The notes: generated by a model not told the origin, from the sequence alone. 64,000 nt of DNA from Chitinophagales bacterium (GCA_947449695.1 CANFST010000007.1:26591-90590), one strand, 5' to 3'; positions 8,439-17,688 are shown, counted from the stretch's first letter. A program made the numbers and translations.

Positions 8439-8600
8439 GGGGTATATTATGCTAAAATCAGCAGCTTGTCATCAACTGATTTATACTACATCCTTAATCA
8501 ACCCTATTTCATTCCATTTAACTTTGTCATAGGCTTAGCCATCAGTAGCCCATTCCATTTGCCATCGTTTATCCCTTATCCAAGCATAACCCATTCTACT

Positions 8601-8632
8601 TTTGATAAATAAGACCTAAATACTTATCTTCG
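8601..8632 (+). promoter_or_regulatory. Bacteroidota-type promoter of the T9SS type B cargo gene
   Basis: TTTG (8601-8604), 20 bases and TATCTTCG (8625-8632, one mismatch to TAnnTTTG). The predicted start near 8639 lies downstream of the first possible GTG (8632), so it decides in favour of the GTG at 8656. Confidence 0.6.
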
Positions 8633-8655
8633 TGTTACAAAAAAATTACCCAGAG

Positions 8656-10794
8656 GTGAAGTATCTATTCATCAGCATATTATTCCTCTTCACAGGCTAT
8701 CAAAACTGCCAGGCACAAGCATTAGGAAATGGAATCGATGGCTCTCCAAATATTTCGGGTATAATCAATACTTATACCTCAGTTACTAATGTTTCAATTA
8801 CAGGTTGCAACAGCACAATTACTGTTGATTCAATTTTAAATTTTCAAGCAGGTGATTTAGTATTAATCATGCAAATGAATGGTGCATTAATTGATACTAC
8901 AAATTCTTCAGCTTATGGTACAATATTGAGTTACAATAATGCTGGCAATTTTGAATTTGCAAAAATCAGTTCTATTGTAGGTTTAAATATATCGTTGACT
9001 AACAAACTAGTAAATAGCTATAGCCCAAGTATTGGTAGTGTTCAATTAATAAAAGTGCCACAATATGCCCGACCAAAAATTACAGGCACACTAACTTGTA
9101 AAAGTTGGGATGGAATAAAAGGTGGGGTATTAGCCATTGATGCAACACAAAGTATCAGATTTACTGATAGTATATCTCTTTTTCGTCAAGGTTTCAGAGG
9201 CGGTAAAGTAGTAAATGGAACTACATTTTATCCACATCAAGGTTATTGGACAAGCACATACAATCCTACTTATTATGCAGCCAAAGGCGAAGGAATTGCA
9301 GGGTATGGCATGAATGGATTTTATTATGCAAAAGGCGCACCTGCGAATGGTGGTGGTGGTGGCAATGTTGTAAATGCAGGTGGAGGCGGTGGTGCAAGTT
9401 ATGGCTGTGGTGGCTTTGGTGGTCAAGGTTTTAACTATTCTTTTTATGGTCCAAATCCATCACAAGCACAGGGTCAAGGTGGTTATGCTTTGCCTTATTC
9501 TTCATCCTTTCAAAGACTTTTCTTGGGTGGCGGTGGCGGCGCAGGACAGGAAAATGATAACGTAGCCTATGATGCTGGGAATGGAGGCGGAATAGTAATT
9601 ATTAATGCAGATTCAATTATATCGATTGCTAATGCATCCATTAATGTTAAAGGCGACTCATCAGCAGATTCTAACAACGATGGTGGTAGCGGTGGTGGTG
9701 CAGGTGGAGTAGTATTATTGCATTGCAATAAATATATAGGCAATTTAAAAATAAATGCAAATGGTGGAGATGGTGCCAATACTAATTCTTCAAGTGGATA
9801 CGACCATGGACCTGGCGGAGGTGGTGGTGGTGGCTTGGTATGGTTTTCCCTTCCTACTCAACCAGCTAATGTATTGATAAATGTAAATGGTGGATTGCAA
9901 GGAACAGCTAGTGGTAATAATAGTCTAGAAACAGATGGATGTATAGGTGCTACATTATTAAATTTCAATTATCTAACTACATCAGGGAACATCACCACTA
10001 CCCTATTAGCCAGTATCTGCGGCACACAAAATTATACCTTACCAAACGGCACAATAGTAAACACCAGTGGTATTTATAACGATACACTGACTAATCATTT
10101 TGGATGCGATAGCATCATTTCTGTTCATTTAACTCAGCTTCCTCAAAATAAAATCACTCTACAAAAAGCTATTTGTGAGGGCAGCTATTATAATTTAGCC
10201 AATGGTACAAAAGTAAATACAGCAGGCATCTACATCGATACCTTAATCAATCACTTTGGTTGCGATAGTATTATTGCTACCCAACTAAGCATATCGCAAA
10301 TTCCATATGTCAGTTTAGGCACCGATACCACACTCTGCCTCGGCAACCCCATTGTATTAAATGTGAGTGCATCGCCTGGTACTTATCATTGGAACGATTT
10401 GAGCACAACAGGCATAAAAACAATTACGCAATCAGGGCTTTATACAGTGCTTATCCAAAATCCGCCCTGCACCGCTGCCACTGATTCTATCCTTATCACT
10501 TATTTAGATTGTAACAATTGCGATATAGCTATACCAAATGCTTTTACACCAAATGACGATGGTAAAAACGATGTATTCAAAGTGCTGACTAATTGCAACA
10601 TCACCAATTTTTCATTAAAAATATTTAATCGCTGGGGGCAACAAGTATTTGAAACCAATGACATTAACTTTGGATGGGATGGTTATTATCATGGCATATT
10701 ACAACCCATTTCAGTGTTTGTTTATTATGTACAAATCACTAAAGCCAGCGGCGATAAAAAATTAATAAAAGGAGATGTCAGCCTGATAAGATAG
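8656..10794 (+). CDS. Glycine-rich secreted protein with gliding-motility-associated C-terminal domain (T9SS type B)
   Basis: This is an exported protein of about 712 residues. With the GTG start at 8656 it opens MKYLFISILFLF and has a clean signal peptide ending near CQAQA. A GTG at 8632 overlaps the promoter and is rejected. Residues up to about 450 contain glycine-rich stretches (GGGGG, GGGSGGGAGG) of the kind seen in adhesive or sheet-forming surface proteins. Two copies of a roughly 55-residue repeat follow, built on GTxVNTxGIYxDTLxNHFGCDS. The last 90 residues (IPNAFTPNDDGKND, then FNRWGQQVFE) are the CHU_C/TIGR04131-type domain that marks T9SS type B cargo. It is probably cell-surface or secreted. 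Function is unknown. Confidence 0.85.
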   Translation: MKYLFISILFLFTGYQNCQAQALGNGIDGSPNISGIINTYTSVTNVSITGCNSTITVDSILNFQAGDLVLIMQMNGALIDTTNSSAYGTILSYNNAGNFEFAKISSIVGLNISLTNKLVNSYSPSIGSVQLIKVPQYARPKITGTLTCKSWDGIKGGVLAIDATQSIRFTDSISLFRQGFRGGKVVNGTTFYPHQGYWTSTYNPTYYAAKGEGIAGYGMNGFYYAKGAPANGGGGGNVVNAGGGGGASYGCGGFGGQGFNYSFYGPNPSQAQGQGGYALPYSSSFQRLFLGGGGGAGQENDNVAYDAGNGGGIVIINADSIISIANASINVKGDSSADSNNDGGSGGGAGGVVLLHCNKYIGNLKINANGGDGANTNSSSGYDHGPGGGGGGGLVWFSLPTQPANVLINVNGGLQGTASGNNSLETDGCIGATLLNFNYLTTSGNITTTLLASICGTQNYTLPNGTIVNTSGIYNDTLTNHFGCDSIISVHLTQLPQNKITLQKAICEGSYYNLANGTKVNTAGIYIDTLINHFGCDSIIATQLSISQIPYVSLGTDTTLCLGNPIVLNVSASPGTYHWNDLSTTGIKTITQSGLYTVLIQNPPCTAATDSILITYLDCNNCDIAIPNAFTPNDDGKNDVFKVLTNCNITNFSLKIFNRWGQQVFETNDINFGWDGYYHGILQPISVFVYYVQITKASGDKKLIKGDVSLIR

Positions 10795-10801
10795 AGGTTG
10801 T

Positions 10802-11320
10802 TTAATCTTTCCGCTTAAACAATGGCACAGTTGAACAAGGTTCGCCGTACATAATGGTTTTAGCATAAGGCAAAAGCAAATTGGTAATGGCTACATATAT
10901 GCCTGTTGGTACAGGTTTTTCACCACATCCTTTTATTACAACACGTTGGTCTTTAAATGCACTGGCATCTATTTTCACTAAAACTTCATTCATGCTTTGC
11001 TGAATAAATTGTTCCTGACTGCCATAAAATATATTTTTAACAAATGGCTTTAAATGTACCGCTGCCAACATAAATGCCCATATAGGCACAATTGCATCGG
11101 CACTACAAAAAATACAAACTGTTTTGTTTTGATAAGTTGTAAAATCAAATTCCTGCAAAGCTTTGCGATAGTCTTTTTCTCTTAAAATCAGTTCCTGAAA
11201 CAAAAATGGTTTTAAATCAAAATCTATCAATTCATCTTTCGGAAAATAATCTTCTAAATTAAAAGTGATGATTCCACTTTCCTCCACTCTGTTTTTGATA
11301 GGTTCTTGCTGGATATTCAT
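10802..11320 (-). CDS. DUF2480 family protein
   Basis: This 172-residue cytoplasmic protein matches the DUF2480 family common in Bacteroidota, which has no established function. Recognisable parts are ITFNLEDYFP near the N-terminus, the central WAFMLAAVHLKP and the C-terminal IKGCGEKPVPTGIYVAI with YGEPCSTVPLFKRK. Two conserved cysteines in the last 45 residues (GCGE and EPCS) could matter for activity. The ATG at 11320 (MNIQQEP) is chosen because the longer ORF would run into the terminator of the upstream gene. It lies downstream of the PpiD-like gene on the same strand but is separated by that terminator. Confidence 0.8.
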   Translation of the reverse strand: MNIQQEPIKNRVEESGIITFNLEDYFPKDELIDFDLKPFLFQELILREKDYRKALQEFDFTTYQNKTVCIFCSADAIVPIWAFMLAAVHLKPFVKNIFYGSQEQFIQQSMNEVLVKIDASAFKDQRVVIKGCGEKPVPTGIYVAITNLLLPYAKTIMYGEPCSTVPLFKRKD

Positions 11321-11333
11321 ATTATTGTAAATA

Positions 11334-11374
11334 AAAAACGGCTTTGTAAAGTTACTTAACAAAGCCGTTTTAAA
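11334..11374 (-). terminator. Intrinsic terminator after the PpiD-like gene
   Basis: AAAACGGCTTTGT pairs perfectly with ACAAAGCCGTTTT around a loop of about 12 bases, with a T-rich tail on the minus strand. Confidence 0.8.
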
Positions 11375-11392
11375 AAAGTTTCTATAATTTGT

Positions 11393-13516
11393 TTAGAAGA
11401 AATCGCTGCGATTATCTTTTAAAGCTAAGCGTTTTTTCAAATTAGTGAATAAACTATATTCTAATCCGTTACTAAATTGCCCTTCTAATTGTGCTTTTGA
11501 GTTTCTCAAATCTACCTGAGCCGGAGCAGCTTCAATACTTTCAGGCACTACAATAAACACCCCATTATTACCAATAATTGGTTTAGAAACAGCACCTTGT
11601 TTTAATGCTAATGCTGCACCTACTACTTTAGGTTCGTAACCAGCAGCAGCCAATATAGGCTGAGCCATCCCTACATTTTTAACATGATGTACACTATCCC
11701 CAATAGCAGAAGCAATAGCTGATAAATCAGATTTGCCAGCAATTTTAGCTGCTAAATCTTTAGTAATAATGTCAGCACGTTTTTGTTTTTTAATTTCATT
11801 TTCGATATAACCTCTGAACATTTCCAAATCAGGTTGACCTTGTTCTAAAATATTACTCAATTTAGCTACCACATAAAGTTTGTTTTCAATTAAATAAGGT
11901 TGTGAAACCATACCCACTTTTGTATCTGCATTATATACCCAATTTCTAACAAAATCACGGGCATTACCATTGATTCCATTTATGTTTATATCGTTTCTTT
12001 TTATTTGATTAGCATCACGTTTACGTAATTTAGCAGCAGCATCAAAAGCAGCAACGGTATTATTTTTTGTAGCAAATTCATTAGCTTGATTAGCAATCAT
12101 TTGTTCGGTTGCTTTACTTGGTGCTACTGTTTTAGCAATAGTGAAAATTTGTGCAGCCAAATTGAAATTCTTTTGGTCGGTTATTAGAATTAAATGAACA
12201 CCAAACTGAGTAAGCACTTTTACTACATCACCTTTTTTGCCATTGAAACAAGCTGTATTGAATTCAGGCACCATCATACCCTGAGCAAAATATCCTAAGT
12301 CACCATTCTTAGCTTTAGAGCCCGGATCTTGAGAGTATTTAGCAGCCATTTCGCTGAATTTTGCTCCTTTTTTTATGGCAGCCCAAATGCTGTCAATACG
12401 TTTGTTGGCAGCAGCAGTATCTTCACCTTGTTTTACTGCTATTAATATGTGACTTGCTTTTGCAGAATCAGGCATCGATTTACGATTAACAATTTTTGAA
12501 ATTTTAATCATTCCTGCTTCGAAGTAAGGACCTACAACTGCATGAATTGGTTTAGTAAAAAAACTATCTTTTAATACACTTTGTAATTTTGATTTGCTGT
12601 AATATTTGCCATCAATATCGCCAGTTTCTGAATTAGCAAATACCATTGCAGAATCATTTTTAGTGCGATGAAATGAATCAACCAAAGCTAACATTCCATT
12701 GCGAAACTGAACACTATCATCATGACTTGGGATTAAATCGAAAGCAACAAATTCAATTTTTCTTTCCTCTTCTTCTTTTTGAAAACGACGAATATGTTTT
12801 TCAGCGTAAGCTTTTACTTCTTCTTCGGTAGGTTTTACTTTATCATCTGATATAGTAGAAAAAGCAACAGATGTATAAGCCAATGATAACTTATCATTTT
12901 TATCTTTATAATCCATTTCAACCATCCATTTCGGAACATAGATTGCTTTTTCAATCATTTTATTATACTTGCCATTCAAGCGGTCTTTACGAACATAGCC
13001 TTCAATATGCCCCCAACGTTTTTGCCAATTATCCTGATTGTTTTTGTACATATCACTATTCAGGAACCGACTTACATTAGCAGGGTTATATACCTGAGTT
13101 TTAGGATCTGTAAATTGTTGACGAATAACAGGATGAGGATTGTTGCCAGATAATTGCTGTTGCATTTCATCATTGCTAACCAAAATACCCAAATCATCAT
13201 ATTTTTTTTGCATCACTGTTTTTTGCAAAATTTCCAACCATGATTGGTCTTTAATACTTTGTCGCATTTGTTCATTCATAGTGCCTCCATTCTGGTTAAA
13301 CAATTCACGTTCTTCAACATTATAAGTTTCTAATGCTGCAAAATCGTTATAATCAATACTGCTGCCGTCTATTTTAGCAATGGTTGTGTTTCTGCTGCGA
13401 AATAGCGATGTCTGGCTATCTAAAGCACTCATCAACAAAAAGCCCAACAATGATAAACCAATTATGATAGAGATTACTACACCAAAACGGTCTCTTATTT
13501 TACCTATTACTGCCAT
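11393..13516 (-). CDS. ppiD: PpiD-like membrane-anchored peptidyl-prolyl isomerase/chaperone
   Basis: This 707-residue periplasmic folding factor is anchored by one N-terminal helix (about residues 12-32). A SurA_N-type helical chaperone region follows at roughly 35-250. One rotamase/PPIC (parvulin) domain spans about 350-450, with SHILIAV, AAKYSQDPGSKAKNGDLGYF and VPEFNTACF. A second chaperone-like segment runs to the C-terminus. This is the PpiD/SurA architecture typical of Bacteroidota, and substrates are likely to be outer-membrane and secreted proteins, which are abundant here. A TACATTTG box lies upstream at 13578-13571. Whether it keeps isomerase activity is not decidable from sequence. 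Confidence 0.88.
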   Translation of the reverse strand: MAVIGKIRDRFGVVISIIIGLSLLGFLLMSALDSQTSLFRSRNTTIAKIDGSSIDYNDFAALETYNVEERELFNQNGGTMNEQMRQSIKDQSWLEILQKTVMQKKYDDLGILVSNDEMQQQLSGNNPHPVIRQQFTDPKTQVYNPANVSRFLNSDMYKNNQDNWQKRWGHIEGYVRKDRLNGKYNKMIEKAIYVPKWMVEMDYKDKNDKLSLAYTSVAFSTISDDKVKPTEEEVKAYAEKHIRRFQKEEEERKIEFVAFDLIPSHDDSVQFRNGMLALVDSFHRTKNDSAMVFANSETGDIDGKYYSKSKLQSVLKDSFFTKPIHAVVGPYFEAGMIKISKIVNRKSMPDSAKASHILIAVKQGEDTAAANKRIDSIWAAIKKGAKFSEMAAKYSQDPGSKAKNGDLGYFAQGMMVPEFNTACFNGKKGDVVKVLTQFGVHLILITDQKNFNLAAQIFTIAKTVAPSKATEQMIANQANEFATKNNTVAAFDAAAKLRKRDANQIKRNDININGINGNARDFVRNWVYNADTKVGMVSQPYLIENKLYVVAKLSNILEQGQPDLEMFRGYIENEIKKQKRADIITKDLAAKIAGKSDLSAIASAIGDSVHHVKNVGMAQPILAAAGYEPKVVGAALALKQGAVSKPIIGNNGVFIVVPESIEAAPAQVDLRNSKAQLEGQFSNGLEYSLFTNLKKRLALKDNRSDFF

Positions 13517-13570
13517 GATTCTGAAAAGTTGATTGTTTTATTTTATTAAATACTTTTTTTACAAGGGAGG

Positions 13571-13672
13571 CAAATGTACAATTTCCCATTCATATTTTAT
13601 ATACCATTTTACAATTTAAAATCGTATTAAAAAACTTTAGTGCTTTTCAAACTTTTGCAATACCTATATTTG
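13571..13672. promoter_or_regulatory. Divergent promoter region between ppiD and pdxA
   Basis: The minus strand carries TACATTTG (13578-13571), about 50 bases before the ppiD start. The plus strand carries TATATTTG (13665-13672), 23 bases before the pdxA ATG. Neither has a convincing TTTG at the right distance, so only the -7 boxes are supported. Confidence 0.4.
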
Positions 13673-13695
13673 CCCATTAAAATAAAAAAAGATTC

Positions 13696-14751
13696 ATGCG
13701 AATAGCAATATCAATAGGCGATTTAAACGGCATAGGACCAGAAGTGGTTTTAAAAACATTTGCCGACCAAACATTACTTAATCAATGCACTCCTATTATT
13801 TATGCTTCACAAAAATCAATTGCATGGTGGCGTAAACATATAAGGTTGGATAATTTTAATTTTAACACCATCGCTTCTGCCGATAAATTAATCAAACATC
13901 AAATTAATGTGGTAGAAGTCTGGAATGAAGAATTACAAATAGACCCAGGCAAGGAATTACCCGTGACAGGTAAATATGCTGTTAAATCGTTAGAAGCAGC
14001 CTGCAAAGATTTAGCAGCAGGAAAAGTAGATGCTTTAGTTACAGCTCCCATCAGCAAAAAGAATGTGTATAGTCCTGAGTTTCCTTATAATGGGCACACA
14101 GATTATTTAGCTAAATTATTTGGCAATGGTGAATCATTGATGATGATGGTGAGTGACAGCCTGAGAATCGGTTTAACCACAGTTCATATTCCGGTACAAG
14201 ACATCAGCAAAAATTTAAGTATTGAAAAGGTGCAACGCAAAATTGAAATGCTGGCACAATCATTAAAAAAAGATTTTGCGATTGAATCAGGTAAAATAGC
14301 TGTGCTAGGACTAAATCCACATGCAGGTGAAGGTGGAACTATAGGGCAAGAGGAAAAAACAATACTTGTACCTGCCATCCAAAAAACAAAAGAAAAAAAA
14401 ATATTGACTTTTGGCCCTTACAGCAGTGATGGCTTTTTTGGTAATGCTCAATACAAACATTTTGATGCAGTATTAGCGCTATATCATGATCAAGGATTAA
14501 TTCCTTTTAAAACACTGGCATTCGACAGCGGTGTAAACTATACTGCAGGGTTAAATATTGTTCGAACTTCGCCAGACCATGGAACTGCTTTTGATATTGC
14601 AGGAAAAAACGAAGCAGATGAAAGCAGTTTTCGAAGCGCTGTTTTTGTAGCAATTGATATTGCTCGGAACAAAAAAAATTACGAGGAAATAACTGCAAAC
14701 CCGTTAAAAAGGAATCAAATGAAAATTGAAAGAGCAGGTGGTGTAGCTTAA
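13696..14751 (+). CDS. pdxA: 4-hydroxythreonine-4-phosphate dehydrogenase PdxA
   Basis: PdxA oxidises 4-phosphohydroxy-L-threonine with NAD in DXP-dependent pyridoxal phosphate synthesis; PdxJ uses the product. The protein is 351 residues. The N-terminal signature reads GDLNGIGPE, the metal-binding histidines are His164 (TTVHIPV), His209 (LNPHAGEGG) and His264 (LYHDQGLIP), and the substrate loop is YNGHTDYLAKLF. The block TSPDHGTAFDIAGK near 291-304 is also diagnostic. All key residues are present, so it should be active. It is a single gene in this window; no pdxJ is seen. Confidence 0.97.
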   Translation: MRIAISIGDLNGIGPEVVLKTFADQTLLNQCTPIIYASQKSIAWWRKHIRLDNFNFNTIASADKLIKHQINVVEVWNEELQIDPGKELPVTGKYAVKSLEAACKDLAAGKVDALVTAPISKKNVYSPEFPYNGHTDYLAKLFGNGESLMMMVSDSLRIGLTTVHIPVQDISKNLSIEKVQRKIEMLAQSLKKDFAIESGKIAVLGLNPHAGEGGTIGQEEKTILVPAIQKTKEKKILTFGPYSSDGFFGNAQYKHFDAVLALYHDQGLIPFKTLAFDSGVNYTAGLNIVRTSPDHGTAFDIAGKNEADESSFRSAVFVAIDIARNKKNYEEITANPLKRNQMKIERAGGVA

Positions 14752-14770
14752 AATCAGGTTAGTTCAGTTA

Positions 14771-15715
14771 TTAATAAACTGTAAACCAACGACTGATATT
14801 AAATCCTAAACGAATACCCCATTTGCTCCATGATGTTGGACTGTTTGAGATAAAATCCTGTTCGGAAAAACCACCTGTATTTACCAAGCTTAAATGAAAC
14901 ACATGTCCACCGGTTTCAATTTCATAGCCAATTCCAAGCGGATTGTAGTATAAATTTTGTTTGTGTTCTTCAGTTCTGAAATTGCTGAAAGGCATAAACC
15001 AATCAATAATAATTGCGCTACGTTTGCTGAATTTATATCTACCAGCAGCACCAATTGCAAAATAATCATTTTCATCAGCAGGCAATCCAGTAGCTGAATT
15101 AGCTGCTACAACATAATTACGGTGAATCCAAGTAGGCATCACTTGTAATGATAATCTTTCACTAAACTTACGTGCAATTAATACTTGTGTTGAATAACTC
15201 CAACGTTGAGAAAAATTACCATAGCTCGTTTCGCTAGTAGGGTCAGTAGATGCTATCATACCACTAACTTGTGCAGTACCCACTAATGTAACAGTTATAG
15301 GAATTTTATTATCAATGGTTTGATGTAATAATTTGTATTTCAAAAAGCCATCGTACAATTCTTTAGCAGCACCAAAGCCCTTACTACGACCAAGACCAGC
15401 CGTTAGTTTACTTGTAACACCATATTCAAAAGCAATACGAACATTCGAGATACTTTCTAAACCATACAACGAGTGTAAATCAGCAGTGCTTGATGTATTA
15501 TGTACTTCGCCAAAAACGTGTGAAATTCTTACATCTAATTGATGCTTACCAACTACTTCAATAGAATGCCCCATGTTTAATCTGGTAGTTTTAAAAGTAG
15601 CAGAAACTGGGTCGTGCGATTTTTTATCGTCTTTAAATAAATTGCTCAAATCATCTTGTGCTTTTAATGAATTGGTTGCCAGTGCAGCCAAAATAAAGAT
15701 GTACAAAAATTTCAT
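14771..15715 (-). CDS. DUF5777 family outer-membrane beta-barrel protein
   Basis: This 314-residue protein has a signal peptide (cleavage after LKAQ) followed by a beta-rich sequence with amphipathic strands and a C-terminal aromatic end (ISRWFTVY), as in outer-membrane barrels. The block DKKSHDPVSATFKTTRLNMG and the later FEYGVTSKLTAGLGRSKGFG fit the DUF5777 family of Bacteroidota, which has no known function. It is the last of five genes on this strand encoding a Rieske protein, a choice-of-anchor V protein, a cytochrome-like lipoprotein and YceI. It may supply the outer-membrane component of that group. That role is inference. Confidence 0.75.
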   Translation of the reverse strand: MKFLYIFILAALATNSLKAQDDLSNLFKDDKKSHDPVSATFKTTRLNMGHSIEVVGKHQLDVRISHVFGEVHNTSSTADLHSLYGLESISNVRIAFEYGVTSKLTAGLGRSKGFGAAKELYDGFLKYKLLHQTIDNKIPITVTLVGTAQVSGMIASTDPTSETSYGNFSQRWSYSTQVLIARKFSERLSLQVMPTWIHRNYVVAANSATGLPADENDYFAIGAAGRYKFSKRSAIIIDWFMPFSNFRTEEHKQNLYYNPLGIGYEIETGGHVFHLSLVNTGGFSEQDFISNSPTSWSKWGIRLGFNISRWFTVY

Positions 15716-15756
15716 GTTGGTATTGATTTGTTTTAGTTGAAAATTAGAGAAAAAAT

Positions 15757-15787
15757 AAACCCTGCAAAAATTAATTCGGCAGGGTTT
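15757..15787 (-). terminator. Intrinsic terminator after the YceI gene
   Basis: AAACCCTGC (15757-15765) pairs with GCAGGGTTT (15779-15787), with a T-rich tail on the minus strand. It lies between the YceI and DUF5777 genes, so read-through would be partial. Confidence 0.65.
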
Positions 15788-15799
15788 TAAATGAGTTGT

Positions 15800-16357
15800 T
15801 TATTTTTTTTGTGTTTCGAAAGTAGCATCAATAGTAACTTCTACTTGCTCGGCAATATTAGCACCTACAATACTTGGAATTTTAATTTTGTGATCTTCCA
15901 TTTTAATATTGAATTTAGCCTGTGCTCTTATTTTGCCATCTTTTACAGTTATTGTGCCTTTGGTAGTATATTCTTTTTCGACACCATGTAATGTCATTTT
16001 ACCTTTTACAGTTACTTCATACACACCATCTTTTGTAAGATCCTGATTAGGTGCATCTACAATTTCACCGCTGAATTGTGTGAAAGGGAATTTTTCGCTT
16101 TCCATATAATTTTCATTAAAATGTTCTTCCATCAAACTGCTTTTAAAATGGAATGAAGTGTTTTTTACTTTAAAGAAAATCTTTTTGGTTTTAACATTAA
16201 TAGCTGCCGTAGCTTCTTTTGTTTTAGCATCAATATTCTCCATGGATGTAGCAGAGAAAAATGCAATGGATGCAGTTGGAGAAATATAAATTTCTTGTGC
16301 CTTTACAGTTGAAAAAGCGAAAAGAAAACTAACAAGAACTAAAAAATAATTTTTCAT
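15800..16357 (-). CDS. YceI family periplasmic protein
   Basis: This 185-residue exported protein has a signal peptide ending TVKAQ and a lipocalin-like YceI barrel. YceI proteins bind isoprenoid or long amphipathic lipids such as polyprenyl quinone-like molecules. Visible family features are VKTKKIFFKVKNTSFHFKSS, the MEEHFNENYMESEKFP helix-turn and GKMTLHGVEKEYTTKGT. The N-terminal third diverges from E. coli YceI, as in other Bacteroidota members. Context with a Rieske and a cytochrome-like protein makes a role with a quinone or another redox lipid plausible but unproven. Confidence 0.88.
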   Translation of the reverse strand: MKNYFLVLVSFLFAFSTVKAQEIYISPTASIAFFSATSMENIDAKTKEATAAINVKTKKIFFKVKNTSFHFKSSLMEEHFNENYMESEKFPFTQFSGEIVDAPNQDLTKDGVYEVTVKGKMTLHGVEKEYTTKGTITVKDGKIRAQAKFNIKMEDHKIKIPSIVGANIAEQVEVTIDATFETQKK

Positions 16358-16407
16358 GATTAATTTGATTTTGATTATAAAACAACAAGATGCAATTAGT
16401 GTTCCAA

Positions 16408-16809
16408 TTAATTATTTGGTGCTCCGTTTTTCAACCAACAAATAAACTGATTGATTTGAGAAGAACTTAATTGGGCATAACTTGAGCCTGACATATCAAG
16501 GGTTTTACCAAGTATTGCAGCAGGCGAAGATGCGTAACTTAATTTACCATTACTAACTTCAGCCAGCACACTTGCATAATTTGTAAATGCAACATGTGAT
16601 GAACCTGTGCCATGGCAACTTGAGCCTATCGCACAACTGGTGGTAATAATTGGTGCAATAGTTTTTGAATAAGTGATGGCTGAACAAGTATCTATCGCAT
16701 TGGGCATAGCTACAACAGGCTGCGATTTATCTTTTTTACAAGAATTATAAACCAACAAAACTGCACAACAAACTGTAGTAATTAATAAAACTGAATTTTT
16801 AAATTTCAT
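16408..16809 (-). CDS. Cytochrome c-like lipoprotein with an atypical Cys-His motif
   Basis: This 133-residue protein has a lipoprotein signal (lipobox VYNSC, Cys24). Its body resembles the small c-type-cytochrome-like lipoproteins of Bacteroidota: TYSKTIAPIITTSC followed by a Cys-His pair, and a C-terminal ICWLKNGAPNN ending like other haem c domains. The expected CXXCH is replaced by Cys59-X5-Cys65-His66 (CAIGSSCH). Met106 (LDMSGSS) could be a distal ligand. Spacing of five is unusual for cytochrome c maturation, so covalent haem is uncertain. A disulfide or another metal are alternatives. It is co-directional with YceI and Rieske genes. Confidence 0.65.
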   Translation of the reverse strand: MKFKNSVLLITTVCCAVLLVYNSCKKDKSQPVVAMPNAIDTCSAITYSKTIAPIITTSCAIGSSCHGTGSSHVAFTNYASVLAEVSNGKLSYASSPAAILGKTLDMSGSSYAQLSSSQINQFICWLKNGAPNN

Positions 16810-16829
16810 TTCAACTTTGATTTTATAAA

Positions 16830-16860
16830 AAAAGGCAGATGATTTCGCATCTGCCTTTTT
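16830..16860 (-). terminator. Intrinsic terminator after the choice-of-anchor V gene
   Basis: AAAAGGCAGATG pairs with CATCTGCCTTTTT around a short loop, with A- and T-runs on both sides, so it may act in both directions. Confidence 0.8.
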
Positions 16861-16875
16861 GATTTGATTTTTTTA

Positions 16876-17688
16876 TTATTGTTTAATCAATTTAGTAACA
16901 CTTGTTTTACTGCCTGAAATAATTTTTACAAAATAAACACCAGCATTCAAATCAGCTATATTAACTGACTTGTTTTGTGAATTGTTGATATTTGATTGCA
17001 ACATTAATTTTCCATCTAAATTATAAATTTCAACACTACTATTAGCAGACAAATTATTTGCTGAAAAATTCAAAACAGAAGTTGCCGGATTAGGGAAAAT
17101 TGAAAAAGAAACCTGATCTACTTCGTTTAAACCTGATGTTCCGCCTGGATTTGCCAATTCGGTAAATGCAGTAGTAGATAAGTAAGTATGAATATTATAA
17201 GTCATGAAAGCTGAATAGAAAGTTACAGTACCTGCACCTGCGCTTGGGGCTTTCCATTTATAAGACCATGAAGCAGGAGTAGAAGATATAGGAGAAGTGT
17301 GTGTAACATAATGCGTACCTGTAATTTTATTGCCTGAACCAGCCATAAATGTACCAGCGAAACCTGAAGCTGATTCGGCAGTTGTTTGGAAACCATGACC
17401 ATTTGCAGATACAGAAATGGATGAAGTAACTGTATAAGTTGAATCAGGATAATAACCTGTTGTTACAGGAGTCCCATTTAACAACAATGTAACCCCTCCT
17501 TGTGAGGAAGAAAGATTAGCAACAGTTTCATTGTGACAACTGGTATAACAATTTGTATTACTTGCCGAAGGATTACCTGCATTACCAGCAGGAGCACCAT
17601 TGCTTTTTGAATTGACACGATTATTGTTTATATTAGTAAATAATGCAATAGTAATTGCAACAATCGTTAAAAGTGTAATTTTTTTCAT
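16876..17688 (-). CDS. Choice-of-anchor V (Reeler-like) protein with T9SS type A sorting domain
   Basis: This is a 270-residue exported protein. After the signal peptide comes the family opening GAPAGNAGNP, then a Cys-rich motif CYTSCH (Cys47, Cys51, His52), then a beta-sandwich domain to about residue 180, and finally a type A T9SS sorting domain (FSIFPNPATSVLNF to VTKLIKQ). In many relatives the first motif is CXXCH, a covalent haem c site; here the spacing is CX3CH. The product should reach the cell surface or medium through the T9SS. It lies between the Rieske and cytochrome-like genes on the same strand. An electron-transfer role is inference. Confidence 0.8.
   Translation of the reverse strand: MKKITLLTIVAITIALFTNINNNRVNSKSNGAPAGNAGNPSASNTNCYTSCHNETVANLSSSQGGVTLLLNGTPVTTGYYPDSTYTVTSSISVSANGHGFQTTAESASGFAGTFMAGSGNKITGTHYVTHTSPISSTPASWSYKWKAPSAGAGTVTFYSAFMTYNIHTYLSTTAFTELANPGGTSGLNEVDQVSFSIFPNPATSVLNFSANNLSANSSVEIYNLDGKLMLQSNINNSQNKSVNIADLNAGVYFVKIISGSKTSVTKLIKQ

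Noticed and set aside
8361..8612. 83-codon frame downstream of the small RNA promoter
   Set aside because: It runs across the strong terminator at 8409-8438, has no family resemblance and no start signal; a small RNA fits better.
9130..9779. Several overlapping frames in the glycine-rich gene
   Set aside because: They are artefacts of GGT/GGC glycine runs read in other frames; the GGTGGT-rich DNA is explained by the protein and is not a separate repeat element.
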